Positions 11,734 through 22,076 of a stretch of DNA of 64,000 nucleotides are shown piece by piece. Source of the stretch: Saussurea involucrata (Eukaryota; Streptophyta; Magnoliopsida; Asterales; Asteraceae); the NCBI GenBank assembly GCA_033807775.1, contig CM066324.1, forward strand, positions 130,315,501 through 130,379,500. Direction: 5' to 3'. Under the pieces are notes generated by a model. The model did no database searches and was not told the origin of the DNA. It saw nothing but the letters and a program-made list of their open reading frames with translations. Both the position numbers and the translations under genes were made by a program. The first letter of the stretch is position 1; every line of letters begins with the position of its first letter.

Positions 11734-12453
11734 ATGGCCACCAACACAAACACATACTATATCGACAATGGTTCTCTTGCTAAACCCCCTAGATTCTCCA
11801 GAGATAATTTTAATCTATGGAAAAATAGGATGATCCTCTTCTTAGAAGGTGTAGACCTTACTATGCCTTACTATCTTGAAAACGGCCCATATATTCCTGT
11901 AAGAATTGATGCTGCAGTACCAGCCGCTGAGAATAGACCTGCTATTCCAGAAAGGCTGATACCCAAGGAAGTTCATATGTGGACTGACGAAGATAAGAAG
12001 AAAGTGGCTATCGACACAAAAGCCAGATCCATACTATCTATGGCTCTTCCTGACGAAGTCTACCATTCCGTCATGAACCTGAAATCCGAAGAACTGAATG
12101 TTCCTCCCATTTCAAAAGCCATCAGCTTACTTGGTGCTGGTACTTCTAATTCAAAATCTAAAGCTCAGCATTCAAATGGTCCTAGAACTACTTTTAGTTA
12201 TAGGAAATGTTATCACTGTGGACTCACTGATCATATTGCTAGTAAGTGCCCCACAGCCACCAAAGCTGAAAAGATAGCTAAGGTGAAGATTGCCCCCAAG
12301 GCAAAGAAGACCACTGAGGTTAAGAAATTAACCAAAGTGAAGACTGACAAAGCTGAATCTTCAAATGCTGCGAAGATTGCTGAACCTTCCATTCCAACTA
12401 CTTCCACTGACAAACGTGTACACATGGTTAAGTGGGTACCCAAGAAATACTAA
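11734..12453 (+). pseudogene. Element B gag, internally deleted
   Basis: Capsid-type protein that would package element RNA in cytoplasmic particles. ATG at 11734 begins MATNTNTYYID; an upstream in-frame ATG also exists. The 239-residue product keeps the N-terminal NFNLWKNRMILFLEGVD motif, the PDEVYHSVMNLK motif and one CCHC zinc knuckle (CYHCGLTDHIASKC, about residues 159-172). Compared with the 893-residue gag of element C, about 650 residues between PDEVYHS and the last knuckle are gone, including the UBN2 domain and the first knuckle. It ends KWVPKKY then TAA, with pol continuing in the same frame. A functional particle is unlikely. Confidence 0.8.
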
Positions 12454-12471
12454 TCTTCCTTTGTGATGCAG
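12448..12471 (+). promoter_or_regulatory. Splice-acceptor-like sequence at the gag stop, element B
   Basis: The gag stop TAA lies inside TACTAAT, a good branch-point match, followed by CTTCCTTTGTGATGCAG and then G. Pol begins right after the AG. Element C has the comparable CTAATATGTGTTTGCATGCAG at its gag end. It could be a 3' splice site for a subgenomic RNA; this is predicted from sequence only. Confidence 0.4.
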
Positions 12472-14262
12472 GTTAAGAAGGGTATCTGGTATCTAGATAG
12501 CAGATGCTCTAGACAAATGACTGGAAAGAAAAGCATGCTCGCTGAATACAAGGAAGAGAAGGGTCCCTCTGTGACTTTTGGAGGAAATGGAAAAGGACAT
12601 ACCCGAGGGTTTGGTGTACTCTCTAATGGTACAACAACCTTCAGAAGATTCGCATATATTGAAGGGCTGAAGCATAATCTTTTAAGCATCAGTCAGCTTT
12701 GCGACAAGGATAACAAGGTAATCTTTACCAAGGAATCCTGCTTTGTCACTGACAAAAAGGAGAAGATAGCTCTCAGCGGTTATCGTTTGGAAAATGTTTA
12801 TGTAATAAACATGGACTCAACAACCACTGAGAACTCATGTTTCTTCTCAAAAGCCTCATCTGATGTCAACTGGCTATGGCATAAGAGGCTCTCTCATCTG
12901 AATTTCAAGACATTGAACACTCTTTCTTCAAAAGAGTTAGTCACTGGTCTACCTCAACACTCATACGCCAAAGAGTCTTTATGTTCAGCGTGTGAGAAAG
13001 GGAAGCAAACCAAAGCAATCTTTAAGTCAAAGCAAGTCTCCTCAGTGTCATCTCCTCTGCAACTTCTCCATATGGATTTGTTTGGCCCTGTTAACAAACA
13101 ATCCATCGCTAGAAAGAAATATACACTAGTCATAGTTGATGAATTCTCTCGTTATACATGGGTTATGTTTCTCCGTTCCAAGAGTGACACCCCTGAAGAA
13201 CTCATCACCTTTGTTCGGAAGATGGAAACCCTGAACAACCTGACCGTTCGCTCAATAAGGAGTGATCATGGGACTGAATTCAAAAACAGTTCTCTTGATT
13301 CCTTCTTTGAGAGCAAGGGTATTTCTCACAACTTTTCATCAGTGAGAACGCCGCAACAAAATGGAGTCGCTGAAAGAAGAAATAGAACAATTATTGAAGC
13401 TGCACGTTCAATGCTCAGCGATTCTCACCTGCCTACTCAGTTTTGGGCAGAAGCTGTCAACACTGCTTGTTTTACGCAAAACGGGTCGCTGATAGTCAAA
13501 AGATTCAATAAAACAACCTATGAACTTTTTCATGGGAGAAAGCCTTCAATCAGCTTTCTTCACATCTTTGGATGTCAGTGTTTCATACTGAACAACAGAG
13601 ATGCCCTTGGAAAGTTTGATCCTAAGGCTGATGATGGAATCTTTCTTGGATACTCCTAAGTCTCCAAAGCCTTCAGAGTCTTCAATCGAAGAAGACAAAC
13701 TGTAGAAGAAACAATTCACGTCACGTTTGACGAATCCCGTTCAACGAACTCTAAACCGTCCGCTGATACTGAAGAACTGAATCAATGGATGTTTTCTCAT
13801 CTTGGTGATTCAGAAGATATTCCCACTCATACTCATACAGTTGAAGATGATAGTCCTACTATCATTCCAAATATGCAGAATAGTGAAGCTGAAACATCAT
13901 GGGTCTCAGCTGTTCCTTTAAACACTATACATGCTTCTGAACCAAATGTCTCAGACATTCCATCTACTTCTCAGCAATCAGTGAATATAATGACAACTGC
14001 ACCCATTCCTCTCTTAGCTGATACTCCAGAAGTTGCTGAAGCCTCATCTTCAGCTACTCCAGTTCAGGTTGAGTCAACGTCTCACGCTCCGGCTCAGCGA
14101 TGGACTGTAAATCATCCAATCGATCAAATTCTTGGTGATCCAAACGCTGGTGTTCAGACTCGATGAAGTGCAGGTAATATTTGTTTATTTGTTAACTTCA
14201 TTTCTCTGACTTAACCAAAGAAAGTAGATGATGCCCTCAAAGATCCAAACTGGGTCAGCGCC
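12472..14262 (+). pseudogene. Element B pol, protease and integrase part
   Basis: In the gag frame. The protease active-site motif is YLDSRCSRQMTG where element C has YLDSGCSRHMTG, so the catalytic DSG is changed to DSR. The pre-integrase motif LWHKRLSHLNFKTL is followed by integrase with an apparent D, D, E triad at HMDLFGP, IRSDHGTEF and GVAERRNRT. The frame stops at 13657-13659 (TAA after FLGYS). It continues in frame to a second stop at 14164-14166 (after AGVQTR) and a third near 14212. Each position is a sense codon in element C. The last 370 bp encode a variable serine- and proline-rich linker. No functional integrase can be made without readthrough. Confidence 0.85.
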
Positions 14263-15739
14263 ATGCAAGAAGAGCTGACTGAATTCGAAAGAAACAAAGT
14301 TTGGAAACTTGTTCGAAGACCAACTAACAAAACAGTGATAGGCACTAAATGGGTCTATCGAAACAAGTTGGACGAACATGGAACTGTAACCCGCAACAAG
14401 GCTCGTCTTGTTGCTCAGGGATACAGACAAGAGGAAGGCATAGATTATGACGAAACATTTGCTCCAGTAGCAAGACTAGAATCTATTCGTCTATTCTTAG
14501 CATACGCTGTACACAAAGACTTCAAAGTATATCAGATGGATGTTAAGTCAGCGTTTCTAAATGGAAAGTTGAATGAAGAAGTCTATGTGGAACAACCTCC
14601 AGGATTCTCAGATCCTAAGCGTCCAGGTTATGTTTATAAACTGGATAAGGCACTTTATGGCTTGAAGCAAGCTCCACGTGCATGGTATGACACTCTATCT
14701 ACTTATCTCTATATTGAACAATTTGAGCGAGGTAAAATCGACAAAACTCTATTTTTCAGGAAAGTAAAAGGTCATATCATTCTTGTTCAGATATATGTTG
14801 TTGACATTATATTTGGCTCTACTAACCCTGATCTTTGTACTCGTTTCGCTGATAGAATGAAAGATGAATATAAAAAGAGCATGATGGGTGAACTAACATA
14901 TTTCCTTGGTCTTCAGATAAAGCAAAATGAAAAAGGAACTTTCATTAATCAAGGAAAATATGTTAAAGATATGCTGAAGAAATTCGACTTAACTCAAAGT
15001 TCAGCTATGAAAACCCCAATGGCACCACCGCTGACACTAGATAAGGATACTAAGGGTATTCCTGTTAATGTCACGTTGTACCGTGGGATGATCGGCTCTC
15101 TCTTGTATCTTACAGCCAGCCGACCCGATATTATGTACGCAACCTGTTTGTGTGCACGATATCAAGCTGAACCCAAGATATCTCATATGACCGCTGTAAA
15201 GCGAATTTTTAGATACCTTAAGGGTACTGCGAATCTAGGTCTTTGGTATCCCAAAGACTCAGGGTTCGATCTAATCGTCTATTCAGATAGTGATTTTGCA
15301 GGTTGCAAATTGGATAGGAAAAGCACCACAGGAGGCTGTCAGCTCCTGGGTGGAAAGCTGGTGAGTTGGACAAGTAAAAAAGCAAAACTCAGTGTCCACC
15401 TCCACAGCTGAAGCTGAGTATGTAGCCGCTGGAAGCTGTTGTTCTCAGGTCTTGTGGATGAATCAACTACTGGACTATGACCTACAGCTATCAAATATTC
15501 CAATCTATTGCGACAGCACAAGTGCCATCGCTATAGCCAACAATCCAGTGCTACACTCAAAGACAAAACACATCGAAATCAGGTATCATTTTATCAGAGA
15601 TCATGTGATGAATGGTGATATAGAACTTCACTTTATCCCAACTGATTATCAGTTAGCTGATCTGTTCACCAAACCTCTTGATGAGACAAGATTCAACTTT
15701 CTCATCATCGAGCTTGGAATGCTGAACTTTGAAGAGTAA
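14263..15739 (+). pseudogene. Element B pol, reverse transcriptase and RNase H part
   Basis: The same frame continues from the integrase part. Reverse transcriptase begins with GTKWVYRNK and includes VYQMDVKSAFLNG. The catalytic box reads QIYVVDIIFG instead of the YVDD seen in element C, so one of the two essential aspartates is lost. RNase H begins at SDSDFAGCKLDRKSTTGG. A frameshift near 15385, in an A-rich run, moves the last third to another frame (15392-15739), which keeps STAEAEYVAAG and YCDSTSAIAIANNP and ends LFTKPLDETRFNFL. The protein is dead twice over, by active-site change and by frameshift. Confidence 0.88.
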
Positions 15740-15989
15740 AATCTTCAGTGATTCACATTTGATCAACAATAGGATAAAATCGACTTGTATAACCCATTCT
15801 ATCATCTTCTCTCTGAATAAACTTGATTCGCTGATATTAAGGTATGTTTTTCTCTCTGACAATCGCATGTAAATGCAAGATTTCAAAATAAATTGCATCG
15901 CTGAATATCTCTTCCTTATCAGCGATATACTTTGAAATTTCTAAAACCAACTGATATTTCTATTCAGTGCTTTTTTTTAAAAGTGTCCC

Positions 15990-16200
15990 TGAGTTTTCAA
16001 AACCTCAGAGACATCCTGAATATGAAAGGACACTTGTGACGTCATTGCAACGGATAAGCCCCGACACGTTCTTTCTTTCTGACACACGTTTGCACGTTTC
16101 GTTTACCGTCCAATCAAATGCAAACACGTGTCCGTGTCATGATGAAAAACTTTCCCGCTCGAGTTTTTCTCTCTCTCTCTCTAACCTCTCTATATAAACA
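15990..16200 (+). promoter_or_regulatory. Putative internal promoter for ORF3, element B
   Basis: Between pol and ORF3 lie TGACGTCA (16037-16044, palindromic bZIP site), CCAAT (16110-16114), CACGTG G-box (16125-16130) and, after a CT-rich run, TATATAAA (16191-16198). The element's own LTR has the same sites in the same order, and in both places CCAAT and CACGTGT are separated by exactly 10 nt. A start of transcription near 16220-16230 would be expected. This would let ORF3 be transcribed separately from the genomic RNA. Function is inferred. Confidence 0.5.
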
Positions 16201-16325
16201 CATTCTGGGTTTATATTTCTCTTTTACGCGAAAAACTTCTCCTCCAAGCAAAGAAAAATTACTGTTGCATTTATGCTCTCAAGTTTTTCAAGAACTCATG
16301 AACTTCATCTTCTTCAACGAACCAG

Positions 16326-16723
16326 GTTAATAATTCTGTTATTTACCTGTTTCTTAAACTTGTTAACGATCTTCTCTTTGTTTTTAAAAGATCAAACAAA
16401 AGAACTTTTCAAAAATGAAATCATTTCTTTCATGGTTTTATGAACACAACCTTTCATGGTTGTTCTTCAAGTTTAAACGCAGAATCTTAAACTTGTTCTT
16501 CACACATTCGTTTTTCCAGAATCCTTTTTTTCAAAAGAAACTGGAAAACAAGATTTTCATTGGGTTTGCATTTCGTTTTTTTTTCAAAAACAAGAAAAAC
16601 CCTAATCTTCATTAAGACATTTTTGTCTGAATGAAATGGACAAAATTCGAACCATCTTATTGGAAAATCTTTCCACATTAAGATTATTCTTATTTGGTAA
16701 TCTTTGGTTGAACTGAAATACAG
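16326..16723 (+). other. Possible leader intron ahead of ORF3, element B
   Basis: CCAG followed by GTTAATAATT (donor) at 16326 and TGAAATACAG (acceptor) ending at 16723 would bound a 398-nt T-rich intron that ends 2 nt before the ORF3 ATG at 16726. T-richness and GT...AG ends suit plant introns. Without splicing, the leader holds several upstream ATGs. There is no transcript evidence. Confidence 0.3.
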
Positions 16724-16725
16724 AA

Positions 16726-19700
16726 ATGGCATCTTCTGACATTTCCTCTGCCAAGAACACCATCGCTGAGAACACTGCTGCTGATAATACTACTGAGGAA
16801 TTGGAAATCATCAAGGCTCCTCAGGTTAAGTTCTCTCTTGAAGAACTGGATTGGACAAAGTCAAATAACCTCTATGCGTTTCTCGAGTTTCCTCCTCGAA
16901 AGCAAGTCACACATCTGGATGATGCTGTGAAATTCCTGAAAAATTGTTGTCTATCTACAGCCCTGACCATAACACCTCCTGCACATCAGCTACTGCTATC
17001 CCAATTCTGGTATTCTGCCAGACACTCTCAGCTACCATCAACCAAAGACTCCTCAAAGACAATTGACTGTATCCTCTGTGATACTGATTACAATGAAGAT
17101 CACCCCAACCATTATCCGTAAAGCCCTGAGCCTTCCCATCGCAACCAAAGAAAAACCTTTTGTTCCCCTCCCTGACCACAAGAAACACTCAGATAGGGAA
17201 GCCATCACTGCATTCTCCGATGCAATGGGCTATGTTTGGGAAACTGGGAGGGACAAGAAGCCTGAGAAGAAGCTGACCCTCATCAAGAAATCTAAAATGC
17301 CCAGCGAGATGAATTTCATCTTCGCTCGCTTAATCAGCTGCATGACTGCAAAGACCGGCTCCTCTGATCAAGCCGCTCAACCTCAGCAAGCAATGGGGTA
17401 TGCTTTGATGAAAGGTCTACATATAGACTGGGCATCGATAATCTACGATGATCTGGTACTCAGAGTAGACTCCGCCGCTGACAGATCTCCATTGGTTCCT
17501 TATCCTCGATTCATCAGCGCCGTCTTCCAAACAGGCCTGAAGGACAGCTACCCAAAAGAGGGTGACCTGAAACTCTCTCAGGTTGGCCCTAAGGTTCTCG
17601 ACTTCAAACCTGTGGAAAACGAGGTACGTCTTTCTACACTTTTAACTCTTCTCAACCCCACTTCTTCTACTTCTGTAGCTCCTTCAGCGGACAAACCCAC
17701 CGCTGATACCCATGCTGCAACCTCCATTCCTTCTCTTAAAAGGAAACACTCTAATACCCAACTTAGTTCCAAAAGAACTAAGAAAACCAAGGAGCAACCC
17801 CAGCAATCTCTTGCTGAAGACTCCTCAGCTCATCTCGAAGAGCTGAAGGAACGTTCAGTGGTACGCTCTGCCACAGCTGAACAAGCCACCCATTCCATCC
17901 CATCCTCAGCGTCTCTAAACGTTGAGGTTATAAACTTGGAACCTACCCAACCTCTTTCAGTCTATCCACAGACTGAAGAAGTAATTCTCAGCGAATCCAA
18001 CGCTGAACTCCGCACCCAACCAACATTCTCAACCTTCGCTCCTCCCTCTACTCAATTGGACTCTACTCCAGTTGTCACTGAAGCACTCGTCATTCCTCCA
18101 GAAGCTAAAGCTGATACTCTTCAAGGAATGATGGATGTAGGACCTGCAGAGCTGACCATGCGTACACCCACTCTCGCTGACGACATGGAACTTTTCTCAG
18201 GACACCGAGATTTTGATGAATTCACCAATCCTCCTGCAGGTATACACCAACCCCTATACACTGTAACTGAACCCCAAACTTCTGAGCTTTCCTCTGTTCA
18301 CAAGTTCTTATATGTTACAGGTCCTAATTTGGGAGACATCAACACCTCTCTGAAGACACTAGAGACGAAGCTGCCATGTCTCACCACTACTCTTTTCGAC
18401 AACTCTTCAGCTATAACAAACGCTGGAGAGAATCTTACAAAGCTGACAACAGTGGTGGAAAAGAATGCCTCCAAAGCTGACTTGGAGAAGGTTGATAAAA
18501 CTCTCAGCAACTTTGCCAAAGTTCTCGCTGACATCTACACAGACTACCTCGCCATCAAAACATCAGTTCACACCATGTCCAGCGAAGTCACAACGCTGAA
18601 GACATTGGTTGGAAAATTCGAAGGAGTATGTCTGCTGTAAAGACCGACGTGAGTTCCTTGAAGACTGACGTAAGTTCCTTAAAAACTGACGTTAGTTCTG
18701 TAAAGACTGACGTAGGTTCGATGAAGACAATGATACAGCAGATCTTGCACAACAAGACCGTCCCTGCTCCTGCACCTGAGCTTTTTACTACGGCGGATCG
18801 TGCTGAACTCGTGAAGATCAATCCTGCTATTTCTGGTCTAGAAAACAGACTAACAGCGATTGAAATTTGTGTGGGGATCCCTGGCCAAGAAGACAGGGAC
18901 CCAAACCCAGCTACTGAGTCATCACATTCCTCCCCCACTCATCATGAGGAAGGGGGGGAGAAGAGCGCTGAAGACCTTCCCCATGATGAATCTATCAGGG
19001 GGGAGAAGACTGAAGACCTTACCCTTGCTGAAGAGGGTGAGAAGACAATTGAAGAAGCAGCCGCTGGACCTCAGGGAGATGAAAACCCTGAGGGAACCGA
19101 GAAGCTTACCTCTGTATCTGAGGGGGAGCAACTCGAAGAAGCTGAAGAATCTGAGTCTGAAGCTGAAGATGAAGAAGCCATCGACTTATCTGATGATGAA
19201 CCATCCTCTTCTCCAAAGAATGATGATGAAGAAGATGATGATGATGATGACTCTTTTATCGTCAAGCCTACTCAGAGGTCTAAAGTTCTTAAAGGTATCG
19301 TGATAAACGAACCTTCAGGGGAGCAGACCAAATAGCCTTCAGCGTCTGAAGCTGACAAAGGCAAAGGAAAAGGTGTCGCTGAAGACAATGACAATCTGAT
19401 GATCTCACTTCCAAAGCCAGTTTGTCAGGTACACTAAATCTTGCTCTCATCCCTCATCTCTATACACATTATCAGCTCTACTCTCCACAACCTCTATACA
19501 CAACCACATTCTTTATCTATCTCTATTCTACCCAAGTTCTTACTCGAACGATCGCTGTGTTTCAGCTAGTCCTCTCCCCTGTTTGAGGAGATCGTTGAAG
19601 TTCCTACAGCTGCGACTTCACCAACAATAATCCCAGCTCCCAAAGCTGAAGAAATAATCCCGGTCTTGGATTTGATCTATGAGACTAATGAACCTGAAGA

Positions 19701-20823
19701 ACATATGCTCTCTCACAAAAACAGACCTTCCTTGGTTCCTCAAAAACCAAGTGAAGAGGAGCAGAAAAGAAGAGATGAGATAATAAAGAAGTTCGAGGCT
19801 CAACGAATCATTCGGAAGCGTGATCAACTTCCTTCCGTTCCTCCAAAGTTCATAATTTCTCAAAAGGAATACAAGGAACACCTCAGAGCTGAACGCTTAA
19901 TCGCTGAAAGAAGAGAAGTTGAAGAAAAAGACAGAGAACTCGCCATCCAGCTTACTCAAAAATCGGTGAAAAACCCCAAGCTGAAAAGAGCTCCAATTGA
20001 AGTTCAACGTCAGCTATGGGAAGAAGCCAAGAAGATCGTTGAAGAAAAGAGATCCGTGTCTCAATCTACCTTAGCCTAGTGCAAAGAAAAGGTACACTTC
20101 AGACATCGACCTTCCATAATAATCAAGGTACTCATCACTGGAAGATCAACCCTCAAAGTTTCTATCGCTGAAATCGAGATATTCAGAGAGAATGGACAGT
20201 ATGAAAAAATCTATGCTGAAGCTATCACGCAGTACGGTCTCTCTGAATGGTTGGAGATCAGATTAGCCATCCAGAAGTTTCAGTCTAAGTACAAGGATCA
20301 TTTTGAAAAGCTGATAAACAAGCAGATCGACTTAGTCTATTCTTGTGTGGATATTCCTCCTCCTCCTCCTCTCGAAAGTCAGAAAAGAAAGGCCTCTGCA
20401 AAGAAAAAGTCTAAATCTTCAGAAGATGGTCCTCAGATACGAAACGAAACAGGTATTGGTTTTTCTCTAGCTGAAGTCCTTGGTCCAGAACCTGACCTTT
20501 CTGCACTTGACACATCTCTTCCTCCTGATGAGACATTCATCCCTGGGAAAGTCTTAAGCAAACCCTACGGGATATTCTTCATTGACTGGGATGGACGAAA
20601 TCGTTTTCAACGTATCTCTGAACTTCCCATCACTCCCATCGAACAACTGAAAGATCTCATCTACTGGTGTGATTTCAAAAACGACATTCAGGCACGGCAT
20701 CTTAAACCCTTGATTTTTGAAGAAGCGCTGAACAAAAGGAATCAAGGAGTAAATGTCCCTGATTGGATGATTGCCACATCAAAGACCCTTGATGAACTTC
20801 TCATTAAGGAAGAGCCTTTATAA
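16726..20823 (+). pseudogene. Element B ORF3 (SIRE env-like / plant-transposon-protein type), broken
   Basis: Starts MASSDISSAKN. The N-terminal globular part (FPPRKQVTHLDDAVKFL, HQLLLSQFWYSARHS, then MNFIFARLISCMTAKTG and YPRFISAVFQTGL) aligns with the intact ORF3 of element C. Low-complexity serine-, proline- and glutamate-rich regions and predicted coiled coils follow. The frame shifts near 17080 (ORF 17063-18640) and back near 18630 (18628-19335), stops at 19333, and resumes at 19666-20079 and 20251-20823. The 19431-19564 gap has GT...AG ends (CAG/GTACAC to TTTCAG), so some breaks could be introns. The role of this protein in SIRE elements is unknown; the label env-like is historical. An acidic run lies near residues encoded at 19150-19260. 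Confidence 0.7.
18634..18738 (+). repeat. Five 21-bp repeats encoding a heptad coiled coil
   Basis: DNA units of 21 bp encode KTDVSSL five times with small changes (AVKTDVSSLKTDVSSLKTD and onward). A seven-residue period with V and L at spaced positions predicts a coiled coil. It lies inside ORF3 of element B just after the second frame change. Confidence 0.8.
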
Positions 20824-21080
20824 ATTGATAGGATCGCCTCATTCTTCTATTGTATCAGTTATTCTTTTGTACTTGTAATTGTATTCGTTGTACTTGTAAT
20901 TTTTCCACTTCCCTCTGTAATCTTTACAAAGTTTAAAGAAAAATTTCAGCTAATGTACTTTACTCCATCAGTACAGAAAAGATCCCAGAAAACAGTAAAA
21001 AGGACAAATATTTTATGAGTTCTTTTTATCCTTATGTTTTCATTAAATAGCAATTTTCTCTGTTGCTATGTCATAATCAA
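20824..21080 (+). other. Element B 3' untranslated region
   Basis: An AT-rich stretch between ORF3 and the polypurine tract. It repeats TGTACTTGTAAT-type text (20868-20900) that could act as a plant far-upstream polyadenylation signal. No ORF. Confidence 0.4.
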
Positions 21081-21092
21081 ATAGGGGGAGAT
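21081..21092 (+). other. Polypurine tract of element B
   Basis: ATAGGGGGAGAT directly precedes the 3' LTR and would prime plus-strand synthesis. Element C has the same AATAGGGGGAGAT in its own orientation. Confidence 0.88.
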
Positions 21093-22071
21093 TGTTGATC
21101 CAAACCCTCAGTGATTTGATAATGACCCTCTCTTATATACTTAGTGAAAATTGTAAGTAAACAATATGTATCATAGTTTCACTATCGCTGATAAGTACTA
21201 AGATCTTACAGTACCGCTGATAGGAACTCTCGCTCTTTAGATTAAACATTCAGCGAACACTGTTCACCATAATACTCTGAGTCTGTTCAGTCCTTATGGT
21301 GATCGCTGATAAGTTAGTTGTTTACTTATAATCCCTGAAGACAAGTTTCACGTTAACATAGGTTCTACGCTGAAGTCGAAGATCAAGCTCAAGAACCAGC
21401 GACAAGTCTCCTAATGAACTGATGCGGATCAGCGAAGACTCAGATTTGTCCACACAACGTGAAGTATCAAGTACAAGACTTCAGCTATCGCTGAACTCTA
21501 TCATTCGCTGATATAGAATGATAGATCGCTGAATCAACGAAAAGCTGATCATGAAGTCCTCCGTACAAAGTACTTTTGTCTTAACCACCCTTGCACGACT
21601 CCGTACGATATGTCAGAAAAAGAACCTCCTTATTGTCTGAAATTGTACAACCACTCTGATACTACACTGTTCAAACATGCGGCTACTAAGGTTGTCAACA
21701 AAGGTCAATGACGTACAACCAATGAGCTGATGCCACGTGTAAAGTGTAAACTGCCATGCATTAAATGCATGCGGTATATAAGAAGAAGAACTCACTTCAT
21801 TTTGAAGTAACTTGCTAACTCTGGACAAGTTCATCCTTCTTATCTTGAGATAGGTTATTATTAGTAATTTCCTTCTCTTTCTTAGTGCAAGAAACTTAGT
21901 GTTCCAACTTGTTTAGATTTCGGTTTATCCTTAATCTTGTTTCCGCAACAAGCTGTAAATTGTTAATGATTTATCAATAAACAATTTAGAAAAGTAAAAT
22001 ATGTTTGTTTGTATTCAACCCCCCCCCCCCCCCCCCCTTCTACAAACTTGTATAGCCCTTTGGGACCAACA
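21093..22071 (+). repeat. 3' LTR of element B
   Basis: 979 bp, TGTTGATCC to GGGACCAACA, followed by TSD TAAAT (22072-22076). The C run is 19 long (22019-22037) against 11 in the 5' LTR, which accounts for the length difference. There are nine CGCTGA/TCAGCG sites between 21180 and 21540. At four of these the 5' LTR has a single-base change that destroys the motif. Confidence 0.92.
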
Positions 22072-22076
22072 TAAAT

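Larger units (their letters stand above)
10681..22071 (+). mobile_element. SIRE-type Ty1/copia retrotransposon, element B
   Basis: An 11,391-bp element with LTRs 10681-11651 and 21093-22071, primer-binding site 11654-11665, polypurine tract 21081-21092 and TSD TAAAT. Order is gag, protease-integrase-reverse transcriptase-RNase H, then about 5 kb containing a long third ORF. That architecture and size fit the SIRE/Maximus lineage. All genes carry lesions: gag deletion, three in-frame stops and one frameshift in pol, and frame breaks in ORF3. The LTRs differ at about 18 positions by eye (near 2 percent), so insertion was not very recent. CGCTGA and its complement are scattered densely throughout. 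Confidence 0.92.
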
